Under the pieces are notes generated by a model. It saw only the letters and a program-made list of their open reading frames with translations, ran no database searches and was not told where the DNA came from. A stretch of DNA of 56,023 nucleotides, from positions 1 to 56,023 of the forward strand of contig CAZOQS010000006.1 of the NCBI GenBank assembly GCA_964582475.1, read 5' to 3'. Positions 8,663 through 18,170 of the stretch are shown here, piece by piece. This DNA comes from JAGOTP01 sp964582475. Lineage in GTDB: Bacteria; Patescibacteriota; Patescibacteriia; 2-12-FULL-60-25. Within the stretch, counting starts at the first letter, position 1, and every line of letters begins with the position of its first letter. The position numbers were made by a program, and so were the translations under genes.

Positions 8663-10373
8663 CCCCTTGAAGATGGTGAGCTTGCTCAAGCTCATGACCA
8701 CGAACAAGCGCGACATTGCGCTCGCTGTGCTTGGTCTGATGTTCAATACGGTCGTCATGTTGGGAGCACCGTATATCTTTGGGCATGTCGTCGATACCTA
8801 CGTCATCGCAGGACAATACACGGGCATCTTCTTTTACGTCGGCGTGCTATTCGCCGCCTTCGTCATCATGTACTTCGTGGGGTACTTCCAGATGATGCTG
8901 ATGGGCACAATCGGACAGAATGTCTTGTTCCGCCTGCGCAACAATGTCTTCACCAAACTCCAATCGCTTCCAATCGCATTCTTCCACCAAACAAAAGCCG
9001 GCGATCTGATCTCGCGCATCAACAATGACACCGACAAGTTGAATCAGTTTTTTTCCGAAATTTTGATGCGCTTCTTTGGCAGCATCTTCTTGATTCTCGG
9101 AGCGGGCGTATTCATGGTGGTATTGAATCCGCGCCTTGGCTTGCTTGCACTTCTGCCCGCCTTCACGATGTTTCTCTTCACACGTCTCACCGCGAAATGG
9201 GTTCAGAAGCGTAATGCCGAGAGCCTTCAGAGCGTGGGTGGGTTGAGCGCCGAGATTCAGGAGAGTCTCGATAACTTCAAGGTCATCGTCGCCTTCAATC
9301 GTCGTGATTATTTCCGTGCTCGATTCGAAGAAGCCAACCAGAAAAACTTCCGCGCATCGCTCAAAGCGGGGGCTACGAATAACCTCTTCACACCTCTCTT
9401 CGATCTGTCTTCCAACATCGGCCAGTTGATCGTCGTGAGCTATGGAATCCTCCTTATTTCACAGGGGAAGTTCACGCTTGGGTTCTTGATCAGCTTCTTG
9501 ATCTACCTCGATCGCTTCTATTCCCCACTCCGCCAGATCGCAACGCTTTGGACCTCGCTTCAGCTGGCCGTCGCTGGCTGGGATCGTGTATCCGCCATCT
9601 TGAATAATCCGCTCGCACTCGCCACCGTCGCTTCGACCACGAACGTGAATGCTGAATCGGTTCTCGAGTTCCAGAATGTCTCGTTCAATTACCCGGATGG
9701 AAAAACGGTCCTGAAAAATATCAGCTTTGACCTGGAACCAGGAAAAACCTATGCGCTCGTTGGCCCAACAGGGGGAGGCAAGACAACAACCGCCTCACTG
9801 ATGGCTCGTCTGTATGATCCTTCCGAAGGCACGGTCCTCCTTCACGGCAAAGATCTGCGTTCCTATAGCCCCGAACGACGAGCACAGCAAATCGGTTTCA
9901 TTCTCCAGGAACCATTCTTGTTCACGGGAACGATTATGGAAAATATCTTCCACGGAAACAGCGCCTACGCGGACCGCTCAAACGAAGATCGTCAGATCGC
10001 GATCAAAGAAGCGGGCCTTGAAGCCCTTCTCGCCCGTTTCCCGGAAGGCCTTGAAACCACAGTGAAGTCCACTGGCGACGGGATCAGCCTTGGCCAGCGT
10101 CAGCTCATCGCCTTCATGCGCGCCGTATTGCGTAAGCCAGACCTGCTTATCCTGGACGAAGCAACGGCGAACATCGATACCGTGACAGAACAGCTTCTCG
10201 AAGAGACGCTAGAAAAACTTCCAAAGAGTACGACCAAAGTGATCATCGCCCATCGCTTGAACACCATCGAAAACGCGGACGATATCTTCTTCGTAAACAA
10301 TGGAACGGTGACAGAAGCTGGATCATTCGATCATGCGCTGGAGTTACTGATGCAGGGAGAGCGGAAGAGCTGA
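8643..10373 (+). CDS. ABC exporter half, catalytic-site subunit
   Basis: The product is 576 residues with six TM helices followed by an ABC domain with Walker A GPTGGGKT (about 373), Walker B LILDEAT (about 501, catalytic Glu present) and His in IIAHRLNT (about 536). The signature is altered to ISLGQ (about 481). The altered signature pairs in the dimer with the degenerate Walker B of the upstream subunit, so the two genes together make one active and one inactive ATP site. The ATG at 8643 overlaps the partner's end by 20 nt; 8673 is an alternative start. A strong terminator follows at 10389. Confidence 0.88.
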   Translation: MNPPTNSPLKMVSLLKLMTTNKRDIALAVLGLMFNTVVMLGAPYIFGHVVDTYVIAGQYTGIFFYVGVLFAAFVIMYFVGYFQMMLMGTIGQNVLFRLRNNVFTKLQSLPIAFFHQTKAGDLISRINNDTDKLNQFFSEILMRFFGSIFLILGAGVFMVVLNPRLGLLALLPAFTMFLFTRLTAKWVQKRNAESLQSVGGLSAEIQESLDNFKVIVAFNRRDYFRARFEEANQKNFRASLKAGATNNLFTPLFDLSSNIGQLIVVSYGILLISQGKFTLGFLISFLIYLDRFYSPLRQIATLWTSLQLAVAGWDRVSAILNNPLALATVASTTNVNAESVLEFQNVSFNYPDGKTVLKNISFDLEPGKTYALVGPTGGGKTTTASLMARLYDPSEGTVLLHGKDLRSYSPERRAQQIGFILQEPFLFTGTIMENIFHGNSAYADRSNEDRQIAIKEAGLEALLARFPEGLETTVKSTGDGISLGQRQLIAFMRAVLRKPDLLILDEATANIDTVTEQLLEETLEKLPKSTTKVIIAHRLNTIENADDIFFVNNGTVTEAGSFDHALELLMQGERKS

Positions 10374-10388
10374 TGAGAAAGCTTACAA

Positions 10389-10416
10389 AAAATACACCAC
10401 GTTTGTGGTGTATTTT
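10389..10416 (+). terminator. Terminator after ABC exporter
   Basis: A perfect 12-bp stem, AAAATACACCAC (10389-10400) and GTGGTGTATTTT (10405-10416), with a GTTT loop, followed by ATTT. Between this and 10548 (about 130 nt) I recognise no gene or known RNA. Confidence 0.88.
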
Positions 10417-10547
10417 ATTTGCAGAAGACGAAATCTTCCAGCGAAGAGAATTACCTACCCGGTAACCGGCCGCTCAATGGAATCCTCTATAGTCAGCGCC
10501 TTGTTTTCCGCAACCACCGCGCAGCCTGGGTCAGGCAGCACAAAACC

Positions 10548-10577
10548 AAAACCCCCTCGATCGCTCGAGGGGGTTTT
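10548..10577 (-). terminator. Terminator of DsbA-like gene (bidirectional form)
   Basis: A perfect 13-bp stem, AAAACCCCCTCGA (10548-10560) and TCGAGGGGGTTTT (10565-10577), with a 4-nt loop just past the stop of the minus-strand oxidoreductase. The symmetric A/T flanks let it work in both directions. Confidence 0.85.
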
Positions 10578-10593
10578 ACTATCTCACGCCGTC

Positions 10594-11349
10594 TTAGTTC
10601 TTCGCACCGGCGGCAACCAATTCTTGCTTCAACGTTGCGTAAGGAACCGCACCGCTGACCAATTTGCCGTTGATGAAGGTGGCTGGCGTTCCGTTGACAC
10701 CCGCGTCGTTACCGGAAGCCATATCTGAGCTCACGCGAGCAGCCATCTCACCGCTGTCCAAACAGGTCTTGAAATCAGCTTCTTTCAAGCCAAGCTCTTT
10801 CGCAAAAGTGACGAAGGCAGCTGGACCGAGTGTCTGCTGGTTGGCAAACAATTTATCGTGCATCTTCCAGAATCCGTCGTTACCACCAAGTTTCGCTGCA
10901 CATTCCGAGGCCTCAGCCGCTTTCTGTGCTTGTGGGTGGAAAGACAATGGGAAGTGGCGGAAGATCAAACGAACATCGTTTGGAAACTCGGCACGCATCT
11001 GAGCGTAGGCTGGCTCGATCTGGCCACAGAAGGGACACTCGAAGTCAGAATATCCGATTACCGTGACTTTTGCGTCCTTCTTACCAAGAATATGGTCTGT
11101 ATCGTCTACTGGTTTTACAGGGCCACCGACAGGGGCGGCTTGACCAGGGTCATTTGGCGTTGGAGCAGCTGCGGATGGAGCCTGAGCGACAACACCAGCA
11201 CCTGTTGCCATCGAGCGACCGCTCATCAACATGCCGAAGACGAGCACGAGGGCCAACACGGATGAAATAGCGATTCCAACAAATAATCCAAGGTAAAACG
11301 TGGTCTTCGGGCTAGAATCCCACATGCCTTTGTCTTGCGAATGATCCAT
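10594..11349 (-). CDS. Membrane-anchored DsbA-like thiol-disulfide oxidoreductase
   Basis: The product is 251 residues with a TM anchor (about 18-43), an Ala/Pro-rich linker (about 50-85) and a thioredoxin-fold domain of DsbA/DsbG type. The active site is FECPFC (Cys105, Cys108) and the cis-proline loop reads NGTPATF. It would introduce or shuffle disulfides in exported proteins, with VKOR (43044-43577) as the likely re-oxidant. It has its own promoter, TCGACA (11419-11424) with 17-nt spacing to TATAAT (11396-11401), and a leader of about 40 nt. A second DsbA-like gene lies immediately upstream. Confidence 0.9.
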   Translation of the reverse strand: MDHSQDKGMWDSSPKTTFYLGLFVGIAISSVLALVLVFGMLMSGRSMATGAGVVAQAPSAAAPTPNDPGQAAPVGGPVKPVDDTDHILGKKDAKVTVIGYSDFECPFCGQIEPAYAQMRAEFPNDVRLIFRHFPLSFHPQAQKAAEASECAAKLGGNDGFWKMHDKLFANQQTLGPAAFVTFAKELGLKEADFKTCLDSGEMAARVSSDMASGNDAGVNGTPATFINGKLVSGAVPYATLKQELVAAGAKN

Positions 11350-11395
11350 AGAAAGGTCTCAAAGTTCAGATCGTAATGAGTGAGTAAGTACATGA

Positions 11396-11424
11396 ATTAT
11401 ACGAGAGCTTTAGCGGGTTGTCGA
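11396..11424 (-). promoter_or_regulatory. Promoter of DsbA-like gene
   Basis: Read on the minus strand, TCGACA (11424-11419) and a perfect TATAAT (11401-11396) are 17 nt apart. Confidence 0.65.
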
Positions 11425-12108
11425 GGTGGTTGCGCTCGTAGCCGTCGCTGTTTCAGCTAAGGCCGCGTCTAAAACCCGGCTCCAATCTGCAAACCCCATC
11501 CCAAACTGACGCGTATTGTTCACAAAAAAGGTTGGCGTTGCATTTACGGCGTTCGCAAACCCCTCACGGATGTTGGCAGCGACAAGTCCATCTTGCGACT
11601 TTGCCCCAACGCAGCTCTTAAACTGCTCTTCGTTCAACCCTGCAACGTTCTTCGCGAGCGTCACGAATGCATCCGCCTTATTTGACGCGGTGATCCATCC
11701 ACGCGACTGAAACAACTGCTCTTGATACTCCCAAAATTTGCCCTGCACCTGCGCACAACGAGCGGCATTCGCCGATGGGCGTGCGACCGGGTGAATTGTT
11801 TCCAGAGGGAAGTCTTTCCAAACAAACCGTACACGATCCTTGTAGGCCTCGATCACCTGCTTGACCACCGGATGGGAGGCGGCACAGGCGGGACATTCAA
11901 AATCCTCATACATATGGACCGCAACCGACGAAGTGGCGGCGCCTACACTCGGATCTGCCGCATCCGCGAAAGAAACGTTCTCGTTTCCGCCTCTGCCTGG
12001 ATCGGAAGGGAGACGTGTGAGAAGAAAGACTAACCCTGCAAACAACGCGACCGTGACCGCCACAATCCCGACAATCAGGCCCGTATTAGAGGAAGAAGAG
12101 GAATTCAT
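11410..12108 (-). CDS. Second membrane-anchored DsbA-like oxidoreductase
   Basis: The product is 232 residues with a short Ser-rich cytoplasmic tip, one TM helix (about 11-32) and a DsbA-type thioredoxin domain with FECPAC (Cys72, Cys75) and cis-proline loop NATPTFF. A further internal cysteine pair (AARC, KSC) suggests an additional structural disulfide. The ATG at 12108 overlaps the end of lgt by 4 nt (ATGA), so the two are probably translated together; a TAAAAT box 7 nt upstream may also give a separate transcript. It is related to the downstream DsbA but differs at the active-site dipeptide (PA versus PF), so the two may have different substrates. Confidence 0.88.
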   Translation of the reverse strand: MNSSSSSNTGLIVGIVAVTVALFAGLVFLLTRLPSDPGRGGNENVSFADAADPSVGAATSSVAVHMYEDFECPACAASHPVVKQVIEAYKDRVRFVWKDFPLETIHPVARPSANAARCAQVQGKFWEYQEQLFQSRGWITASNKADAFVTLAKNVAGLNEEQFKSCVGAKSQDGLVAANIREGFANAVNATPTFFVNNTRQFGMGFADWSRVLDAALAETATATSATTSTTR

Positions 12109-12860
12109 GAAGAAGATTTTACCATGCGTGAAGAGTGAGAGATACACCAGATTCCAAGCGCAACCAGCGGCAAGGAGAGGTATTGCGTCGGAGTGAAACC
12201 AAGATAACGCGCATCTTGAATTCGGAAGAAATCTAAACAGATGCGCGAGACCCCTTCAATCAACATATACACACCCAACCAAAAACCTGGCTGTCGTGGT
12301 TTCCGATTCAGCCAAAAGAAGAGCAGGGCTGTTGCGAAACCCAGCAAGGACAAGTACAGGCCTAAGTCATGGCGCGTCTGGCCATCTGGATATCGTACCC
12401 CGAGCATAAAATTCGTCAGCGTCCCCGGATGATCGTGGATCAAAAAACAACCAATACGTCCGATCCCGCAACCTAATGGCAGCCCCCAGATGAGCACATC
12501 CGCGTATTCAAAAAACGCGAGCTTCTTACGATAGACCGTCCAGGCAAACACGAGCGCAGCACCTACGAACCCTCCAAAAATTGCATAGCCCGGCGTACGC
12601 GGATCGAGCGCCTGCAGCGGATGCGCAAGATAGTAGCCCGGGTTATACGCAAGAACATGAAACAAACGCGAGCCAACAAACGCCGCAATAAAAATCCAAA
12701 AGGCGAGATCGAGTACGGCGTTCGGATCTAGCCCCTTCTGCTTGGCGCGTCGCCAAGCAACATACGTCCCCACCCCGTAGCCGAGAGCCACAAGCGTCCC
12801 CCAGACCTGAACAGGAATACCGAGCAGAGATACCGTCGTGAGTCCAAAATACGGCAGCAT
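12105..12860 (-). CDS. lgt: Prolipoprotein diacylglyceryl transferase
   Basis: The product is 251 residues with seven hydrophobic segments. It transfers diacylglycerol from phosphatidylglycerol to the lipobox cysteine of prolipoproteins in the cytoplasmic membrane. The Lgt signature is present as GRIGCFLIHDHPG (about 143-155), and GVRYPDG and EGVSRICLDFFR match conserved C-terminal regions. It lies in the gatC-gatA-TM protein-lgt-dsbA run, with 2 nt before it and a 4-nt overlap after it. One clear substrate in the window is the GC-rich lipoprotein at 33320-33781. Confidence 0.93.
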   Translation of the reverse strand: MLPYFGLTTVSLLGIPVQVWGTLVALGYGVGTYVAWRRAKQKGLDPNAVLDLAFWIFIAAFVGSRLFHVLAYNPGYYLAHPLQALDPRTPGYAIFGGFVGAALVFAWTVYRKKLAFFEYADVLIWGLPLGCGIGRIGCFLIHDHPGTLTNFMLGVRYPDGQTRHDLGLYLSLLGFATALLFFWLNRKPRQPGFWLGVYMLIEGVSRICLDFFRIQDARYLGFTPTQYLSLPLVALGIWCISHSSRMVKSSS

Positions 12861-12862
12861 AA

Positions 12863-13357
12863 CTACATCACGTTTAAGACTTGGAGTGCGCGGCGAAAAT
12901 CCTCAAGCGTTCGCTTCGTATCGCCACCCCGTAGTTCGTAATCCGTTTCATGGACAAGACGATTGCGAATCCGATGCGCAGGCCAGACATCGCGAATATT
13001 CCGATATTTGTAGCCCGCTGCTTTCAACCGCTCCCCCATCGTTTCGCCCGGAATCAGCATCGATTTGAGCACGTTATCGACAAGCTTATCTGCTTCGATA
13101 ATTGCGATCTTTTCTCCCATCTTTCCTTGTTTGGCAGATTGTTCGATTTGCGACCAGAGCTGCTTCACTTTCTGCGGCGTCATCCCCTCCATCTCGGGTC
13201 GGTTCAACTTGCGCAAAAACCCAGCTACGATCACCGCCCCCGCAATGAAGGCTACGATCACTCCAAGCATCGTCGCAACCCCGCTCAGCGAAACATCGCT
13301 CGTTGATTGGAGCGGTGCGACGGGCGTCGTCGGTTGCAGGACGATTTGGAAGATCAT
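12863..13357 (-). CDS. Conserved-looking membrane-anchored hypothetical protein
   Basis: The product is 164 residues with a TM segment (about 24-47) and a basic, helical cytoplasmic domain with the motif WSQIEQ, a glycine turn and WPAHRIRNRLVHE. I do not recognise the domain. Its start overlaps the end of gatA by 4 nt (ATGA) and its stop is 2 nt before lgt, so it is translated as part of that operon. The HxxRNRLVHE segment resembles helical RNA- or nucleotide-binding folds, but this is weak. No function assigned. Confidence 0.82.
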   Translation of the reverse strand: MIFQIVLQPTTPVAPLQSTSDVSLSGVATMLGVIVAFIAGAVIVAGFLRKLNRPEMEGMTPQKVKQLWSQIEQSAKQGKMGEKIAIIEADKLVDNVLKSMLIPGETMGERLKAAGYKYRNIRDVWPAHRIRNRLVHETDYELRGGDTKRTLEDFRRALQVLNVM

Positions 13358-14784
13358 GCGAGTTGTTCAAACGCGTGGGCCGCGGTGAGCACAAGGTCAT
13401 CCCCCATCTGCGGACCAATGAGCTGCATCCCCACCGGCAACCCCTCGCTCAACCCACACGGGATCGAAATCGCGGGCAAACCGGCGACGTTGATCGAGAC
13501 GGTGAAGATATCCTCCAGGTACATCGCGAGTGGGTCGGACAGTTTCTCCCCCAATTTGAAGGCCGTGGATGGTGTGGTTGGCGTGAGCAACAGATCGACC
13601 TGGGTAAACGCTTTGGCATACGCGCGACGAATCTCCGCCTGCACCTGACGAGCTTTGACGTAATAGGCATCGTAATAGCCTTTCGAGAGCGCGTAGGCTC
13701 CGATCAAAATACGGCGGCGCACTTCTTCGCCGAGACCGTTCGTACGCGAATCAAGGTAGACATCGAGCAAGCGCTCAGACTGGGCGCGGTTGCCGTAGCG
13801 GATCCCATCGAAGCGTGCCATGTTGGCGGAGACTTCACATGGCATCAGCACGTAATAGACCGCTAACGCTTCATTCACGTAGGGCACGTCGACCTCTACG
13901 AATTCTACGCCCAAGCGCTCATAGCGTTTCATCCCCTCTTCAAGCGCTGCACGAACACCCGGCTCAATTCCACCGACAGACCACGCTTGTTTTGGTAAGC
14001 CAATTTTAATCGGATCAAGACCCTGATCACGATCAAAGGTCAGAGGCGCGGTTGCACGCGTCGTTTGGTCATGCACGTCATGCCCCTGAATAATGTCGAG
14101 CATCAGCGCCGCGTCTTCGGTTGTTTTTGTCATCGGACCCACCTGGTCGAGCGATGAAGCCATCGCGATCGCGCCATAGCGAGATACACGGCCGTACGTT
14201 GGTTTGAATCCAACGACACCACAAAAGGCCGCCGGCTGACGAATCGATCCCCCCGTATCGGACCCAAGCGACCCCACGCACAAATCTGCTGCAACCGCCG
14301 CCGCGCTACCCCCAGAGGAGCCACCTGGTACACGCGTTAGATCGTAGGGATTCTTCGTCGGACCATACGCCGAATGCTCCGTCGAGCCGCCCATCGCGAA
14401 TTCATCCAAGTTTGTTTTTCCAATAATCACCGCCCCTGCTTCACGCAGACGCGCGATCACTGTGGCGTCATACGGCGCAATATATTTCGACAAAATATTC
14501 GACCCACCTGTTGTGCGCGTGCCTTTCGTCAGCAAGTTGTCCTTCACCGCCACAGGGATGCCATCCAACGCACTCAATGATTCGCCGCGTGAACGACGCT
14601 CGTCTGAGGCTGCGGCCGCCGCCCGTGCGTCATCGATCGTAAACGTCAGGTAGGCATTCAACTCATCATTTTTCGACTGCGCACGCTCAAGATAGTCCTC
14701 CGTGAGTTCCTTTGAAGAAAATTCGTTTTTCGACAACGCTTCCGCTGCCGTTTTGATGGTCCAGTTATTCTGAGAAAGAGGCAT
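13354..14784 (-). CDS. gatA: Asp/Glu-tRNA amidotransferase subunit A
   Basis: The product is 476 residues, normal family length. It is the glutaminase/amidase subunit of GatCAB, which turns Glu-tRNA(Gln) or Asp-tRNA(Asn) into the amidated form. The amidase-signature catalytic triad is intact: Lys81 in VAVKDN, cis-Ser156 in GGSSGGS and nucleophile Ser180 in SDTGGSIRQP. GatC is encoded 6 nt upstream. GatB is not in the window and must lie elsewhere. Confidence 0.97.
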   Translation of the reverse strand: MPLSQNNWTIKTAAEALSKNEFSSKELTEDYLERAQSKNDELNAYLTFTIDDARAAAAASDERRSRGESLSALDGIPVAVKDNLLTKGTRTTGGSNILSKYIAPYDATVIARLREAGAVIIGKTNLDEFAMGGSTEHSAYGPTKNPYDLTRVPGGSSGGSAAAVAADLCVGSLGSDTGGSIRQPAAFCGVVGFKPTYGRVSRYGAIAMASSLDQVGPMTKTTEDAALMLDIIQGHDVHDQTTRATAPLTFDRDQGLDPIKIGLPKQAWSVGGIEPGVRAALEEGMKRYERLGVEFVEVDVPYVNEALAVYYVLMPCEVSANMARFDGIRYGNRAQSERLLDVYLDSRTNGLGEEVRRRILIGAYALSKGYYDAYYVKARQVQAEIRRAYAKAFTQVDLLLTPTTPSTAFKLGEKLSDPLAMYLEDIFTVSINVAGLPAISIPCGLSEGLPVGMQLIGPQMGDDLVLTAAHAFEQLA

Positions 14785-14790
14785 AGAAGA

Positions 14791-15090
14791 CTAATCTTTT
14801 GGTTTATCAAACACCCCCGGCACCCGCAATAAATTCTCTGCGCGATCTGGAAACGCAGCCAACAGCTCTTTCAAGAGCTCGGGCGAGGAAGGTTCTGGGA
14901 CATCCTGACGCACGACCGCAGGCGTCGCTTCGTCTACCTCCGTGTTCGCTGGAATCTCAACCGCCTGTAACCGGCCCACATACTCTAAAATCTCGCCCAG
15001 CTGAGCACGGAGCGGTTCAAAGGCGGCCTCCTCAATGGTTAAGCGCGATAATTTCGCTAAATGCAGCAGTTCTTCCTTGGTCATCGACAT
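14791..15090 (-). CDS. gatC: Asp/Glu-tRNA amidotransferase subunit C
   Basis: The product is 99 residues. GatC is a small helical belt that stabilises GatA and GatB. The N-terminus EELLHLAKLSRL and the middle block QLGEILEYV fit the family, as does a C-terminal VRQDVPEPS segment. A second ATG lies two codons in. It heads the operon gatC-gatA-TM protein-lgt-dsbA. Confidence 0.92.
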   Translation of the reverse strand: MSMTKEELLHLAKLSRLTIEEAAFEPLRAQLGEILEYVGRLQAVEIPANTEVDEATPAVVRQDVPEPSSPELLKELLAAFPDRAENLLRVPGVFDKPKD

Positions 15091-15220
15091 ATGGTCATAC
15101 GGTACCGTATTCCCGATCGAACGACCAGATTACGGCTTGTGAAAGACTTCAAAAAGAAGCTAAAAAACGTCATACTACAAGAAATAATCCGTTGAAGGGG
15201 CATTCATCCTTCACTTTTTT

Positions 15221-16048
15221 ATGCCACGACGCACGCTCTCAAGCCTCCACCCAGCCCTGTATACGTTCGCCATCAAGCGCAAGCAATTTGCGCGTCGTTT
15301 GGAGTGGAAAATTGGGAAAAAGAGCTATGCCACGGAACGAAGTGGAACCACGCTTGCTCATCGCGTTACAAACCACCAGTCGCTCTTGATTCGAAAGCTC
15401 GGAACGGTCGATTTACAATTACAATATAATAAAGTCCATAACCTGAAGTTAGCGATCCGCGAAATTGATGGCGTATTGATCAAACCCGGTGAAACACTTT
15501 CGCTCTGGCGCCTGATCGGCCCTGCGACAGAAGCCCGCGGCTACATGGAAGGGCTCATCCTCTCAAACGGGGAATCGAAGGTCGGCATCGGTGGCGGTCT
15601 CTGCCAATTAGCAAACCTCGTCTACTGGATGGCGTTGCACTCCCCACTTGAAGTAACGGAGCGCCACCACCACAGCTTTGATTTATTTCCAGACTCTGGT
15701 CGAACGGTTCCATTCGGAACAGGCGCAGCCCTTTTCTATAACTACATGGACTTGCAGGTGCACAATCCCACGCAGACAACGTTCCAACTTCAGCTCTGGC
15801 TGACGGACGCGCACCTCAAAGGAGAAATTCGAGCTGCTGACAAAATGGAACGTTCCTATTCCATCCTTGAAAAGAACCATCGCTACCTTACCGACGGCAC
15901 ACAAAACTACCGAGCCAACGAAATCTGGCGCCAAACACGAAGCCGCGAAACCGGAGTCGTCACGGATGAATCCATGCTCTACAAGAACTGTTCGCTCATG
16001 AAATACCAGCCACCAGAGGGAGCAGTACTTCAGTCGCTTGCGCAATAA
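15221..16048 (+). CDS. VanW-family protein
   Basis: The product is 275 residues. The VanW domain is clear: LKPGETLSLWR-like segment (IKPGETLSLWRLIG), GGGLCQLANLVYW, ERHHHSFDLFP and an FYNYMDLQVHN strand. VanW proteins occur in some vancomycin-resistance clusters but their biochemical role is unknown, and there are no van genes here. No signal peptide is visible. The ATG follows a short T-rich stretch with no clear Shine-Dalgarno. Its stop codon directly abuts the stop of convergent ligA, with no intergenic terminator. Confidence 0.88.
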   Translation: MPRRTLSSLHPALYTFAIKRKQFARRLEWKIGKKSYATERSGTTLAHRVTNHQSLLIRKLGTVDLQLQYNKVHNLKLAIREIDGVLIKPGETLSLWRLIGPATEARGYMEGLILSNGESKVGIGGGLCQLANLVYWMALHSPLEVTERHHHSFDLFPDSGRTVPFGTGAALFYNYMDLQVHNPTQTTFQLQLWLTDAHLKGEIRAADKMERSYSILEKNHRYLTDGTQNYRANEIWRQTRSRETGVVTDESMLYKNCSLMKYQPPEGAVLQSLAQ

Positions 16049-18127
16049 CTAGGGGGTGAGCTTCTTCAAGAACGCTTCCTCCTCAAGAATCGTCACGCCT
16101 AATTTTTGCGCCTTCGCATATTTTGACCCTGGCTCTGCGCCTACAACGAGGAAGGAGGTTTTCTTCGAAACGCTTTCGCTGACTTCCCCGCCTTGAGCGC
16201 GGATCCGTTCTTTCGCTTCTTCGCGACCGATGGATTCAAGGGAACCCGTCAGAACCCAGGTCGTGCCCGAAAGCGGAAGATTCGAACGATCTACAACCTT
16301 CGTTACTTGTGGCTGCACGTGTTCAAGCAGCCGGCCTAACCGGGCTTTTTCTTGGGGATCACGCACAAATTCGACGATCGCTTGGGCGACAACTTCTCCG
16401 ATCCCATCGATCTGCATCAAAGTGTCATGATCGGCAGCGCGGAAGTTCTCGATCGAACCAAAGGCACGCGCGAGATCAGCAGCTGTTTCAGCGCCCACGT
16501 GACGAATACCGAGACCCATCAAAAAGCGTTCGAGTGGCGGTTCGCGATGCGCTTGAATTTCGGCGACCAGTTTTTTGGCGGAGAGTTCCGCAAAACCTTC
16601 CAGCGGCTCCAAGTCGCCAGGAGTGAGCTCATACAAATCCGCTGGATCGCGTGCGAGCCCCTCTTGAAGCAACTGCTCGACAATCTTATCGCCCAATCCA
16701 CGGATATCAAGCGCGGTTCGGCTCGCGTAATGCAGCAAGCGCGCGGTTTCTTGTGCGAAACAGTTTTTATTCGGACAGACCACCGCAACCTCGCCTTCAC
16801 GTCTAATAACTTCCGTTCCGCACATCGGACAGACTTTCGGCATACGGAAAGGCACCTCTTTCCCTGTACGCAAGTTCGGCAGCACTTGGATGATTTTTGG
16901 AATGATATCCCCTGCTTTTTCCACGATCACAGTATCACCGATCATCAAACCCAGACGCTCGATCTCGTCTTCGTTATGCAAGCTGGCGTGGGTAACCATT
17001 GTCCCAGCGAGCGTAACGGGATCCATCACGGCTACAGGCGTGAGCGCGCCTGTACGCCCAACTGAGACACGGACTTCCCGCACCACGGTCGTTCCTTGTT
17101 CCGCCGCATACTTCCACGCCATGGCTCCACGTGGGGTTTTTCCAACCACGCCTAAACGCTCAAATAATATATCATTATTCACGTTCACCACGATGCCATC
17201 CATCTGATACGGAAGGTGGTCGCGCCTCTTCCCAACTTCTTCCATGAAGCGTTCAACCTCTTCGATCGTCGCACAGGGGCGCGTCAGCGCATTTCCAGGA
17301 ATGCCGAAGAGCGTCATCAACGCATGCGCTTGGGCGTGCGTCGTGAGGCCGAAGTCGCCAAACAAATGCCAACCACTAAAGGAGAGACCACGCTCGGCGG
17401 CGAGCTTTGGATCCAGCTGGCGGATCCCGCCGGCAGCGGCGTTTCGCGGGTTGGCGAACGGCTCTTCTCCACGAGCGACGAGCTCTTTATTCAATTTCTC
17501 TAATTGCTTGCGAAGAAGATACACCTCTCCACGCAACTCGATGCGTCCGCGCAGTCCTTGTTTCGCCAGTGTTTTTAGCAGCGTGGGGTCTGGGAGCGCA
17601 TACGTTTTAGCGAATGTCTCACACTCCGCATCGGTTGGGACGCGTAGTCGTAACGGAAGCGACTCAATCGTCCGGATGTTATGCGTCACGTCTTCCCCTA
17701 CCCGGCCATCCCCACGTGTTGCCGCATACTTTAACGCCCCATCTTCGTAGACGATCGAGACAGCGAGCCCATCGAGTTTTACTTCAGCAAAAAAATCAAA
17801 GCTGGCACCTGGCTCTAGGCGCTTTAAACGCTCTAGCCATTCCTCCGCTTCTTCACGATTAAAGACGTCTTCCAGCGACCGCATTGGGACCTGGTGTGGA
17901 ATCTTTACGAAGCCTTCCAAGGGCTTTCCGGCGACACGCTGCGTGGGCGAATCCGGCGTGACCAAATCTGGATATTCGAGCTCCAGCTTAAACAGCTCGT
18001 GTTTCAACGAATCCAGCGCTGCCTCACTAATCGAGAGAGCATCTAGAACATGGTATTCGTAGCGATACGTGTCTATCTCTTGCCGCAAGACAAGGACGCG
18101 TTTGGCGGCTTCTGGATGGCTCAGCAT
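16049..18127 (-). CDS. ligA: NAD-dependent DNA ligase
   Basis: The product is 692 residues, the usual full length. It seals nicks using NAD+. Visible parts in order: the Ia domain, the adenylation motif EVKLDG with Lys117 as the AMP acceptor, the OB fold, the four-cysteine zinc finger (CPMC and CPNKNC), helix-hairpin-helix repeats and a C-terminal BRCT domain (WVLTGSLE onward). A TACACT box (18138-18143) lies 10 nt before the ATG. It converges on the VanW gene with zero spacing. Confidence 0.97.
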   Translation of the reverse strand: MLSHPEAAKRVLVLRQEIDTYRYEYHVLDALSISEAALDSLKHELFKLELEYPDLVTPDSPTQRVAGKPLEGFVKIPHQVPMRSLEDVFNREEAEEWLERLKRLEPGASFDFFAEVKLDGLAVSIVYEDGALKYAATRGDGRVGEDVTHNIRTIESLPLRLRVPTDAECETFAKTYALPDPTLLKTLAKQGLRGRIELRGEVYLLRKQLEKLNKELVARGEEPFANPRNAAAGGIRQLDPKLAAERGLSFSGWHLFGDFGLTTHAQAHALMTLFGIPGNALTRPCATIEEVERFMEEVGKRRDHLPYQMDGIVVNVNNDILFERLGVVGKTPRGAMAWKYAAEQGTTVVREVRVSVGRTGALTPVAVMDPVTLAGTMVTHASLHNEDEIERLGLMIGDTVIVEKAGDIIPKIIQVLPNLRTGKEVPFRMPKVCPMCGTEVIRREGEVAVVCPNKNCFAQETARLLHYASRTALDIRGLGDKIVEQLLQEGLARDPADLYELTPGDLEPLEGFAELSAKKLVAEIQAHREPPLERFLMGLGIRHVGAETAADLARAFGSIENFRAADHDTLMQIDGIGEVVAQAIVEFVRDPQEKARLGRLLEHVQPQVTKVVDRSNLPLSGTTWVLTGSLESIGREEAKERIRAQGGEVSESVSKKTSFLVVGAEPGSKYAKAQKLGVTILEEEAFLKKLTP

Positions 18128-18170
18128 AACGCAAAAAAGTGTAGCAGATCCGCTCTCTATCTAAAAAGAA

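Noticed and set aside
10417..10547. Possible small RNA between two terminators
   Set aside because: Only short hairpins and no convincing promoter. Two convergent terminators explain the spacing.
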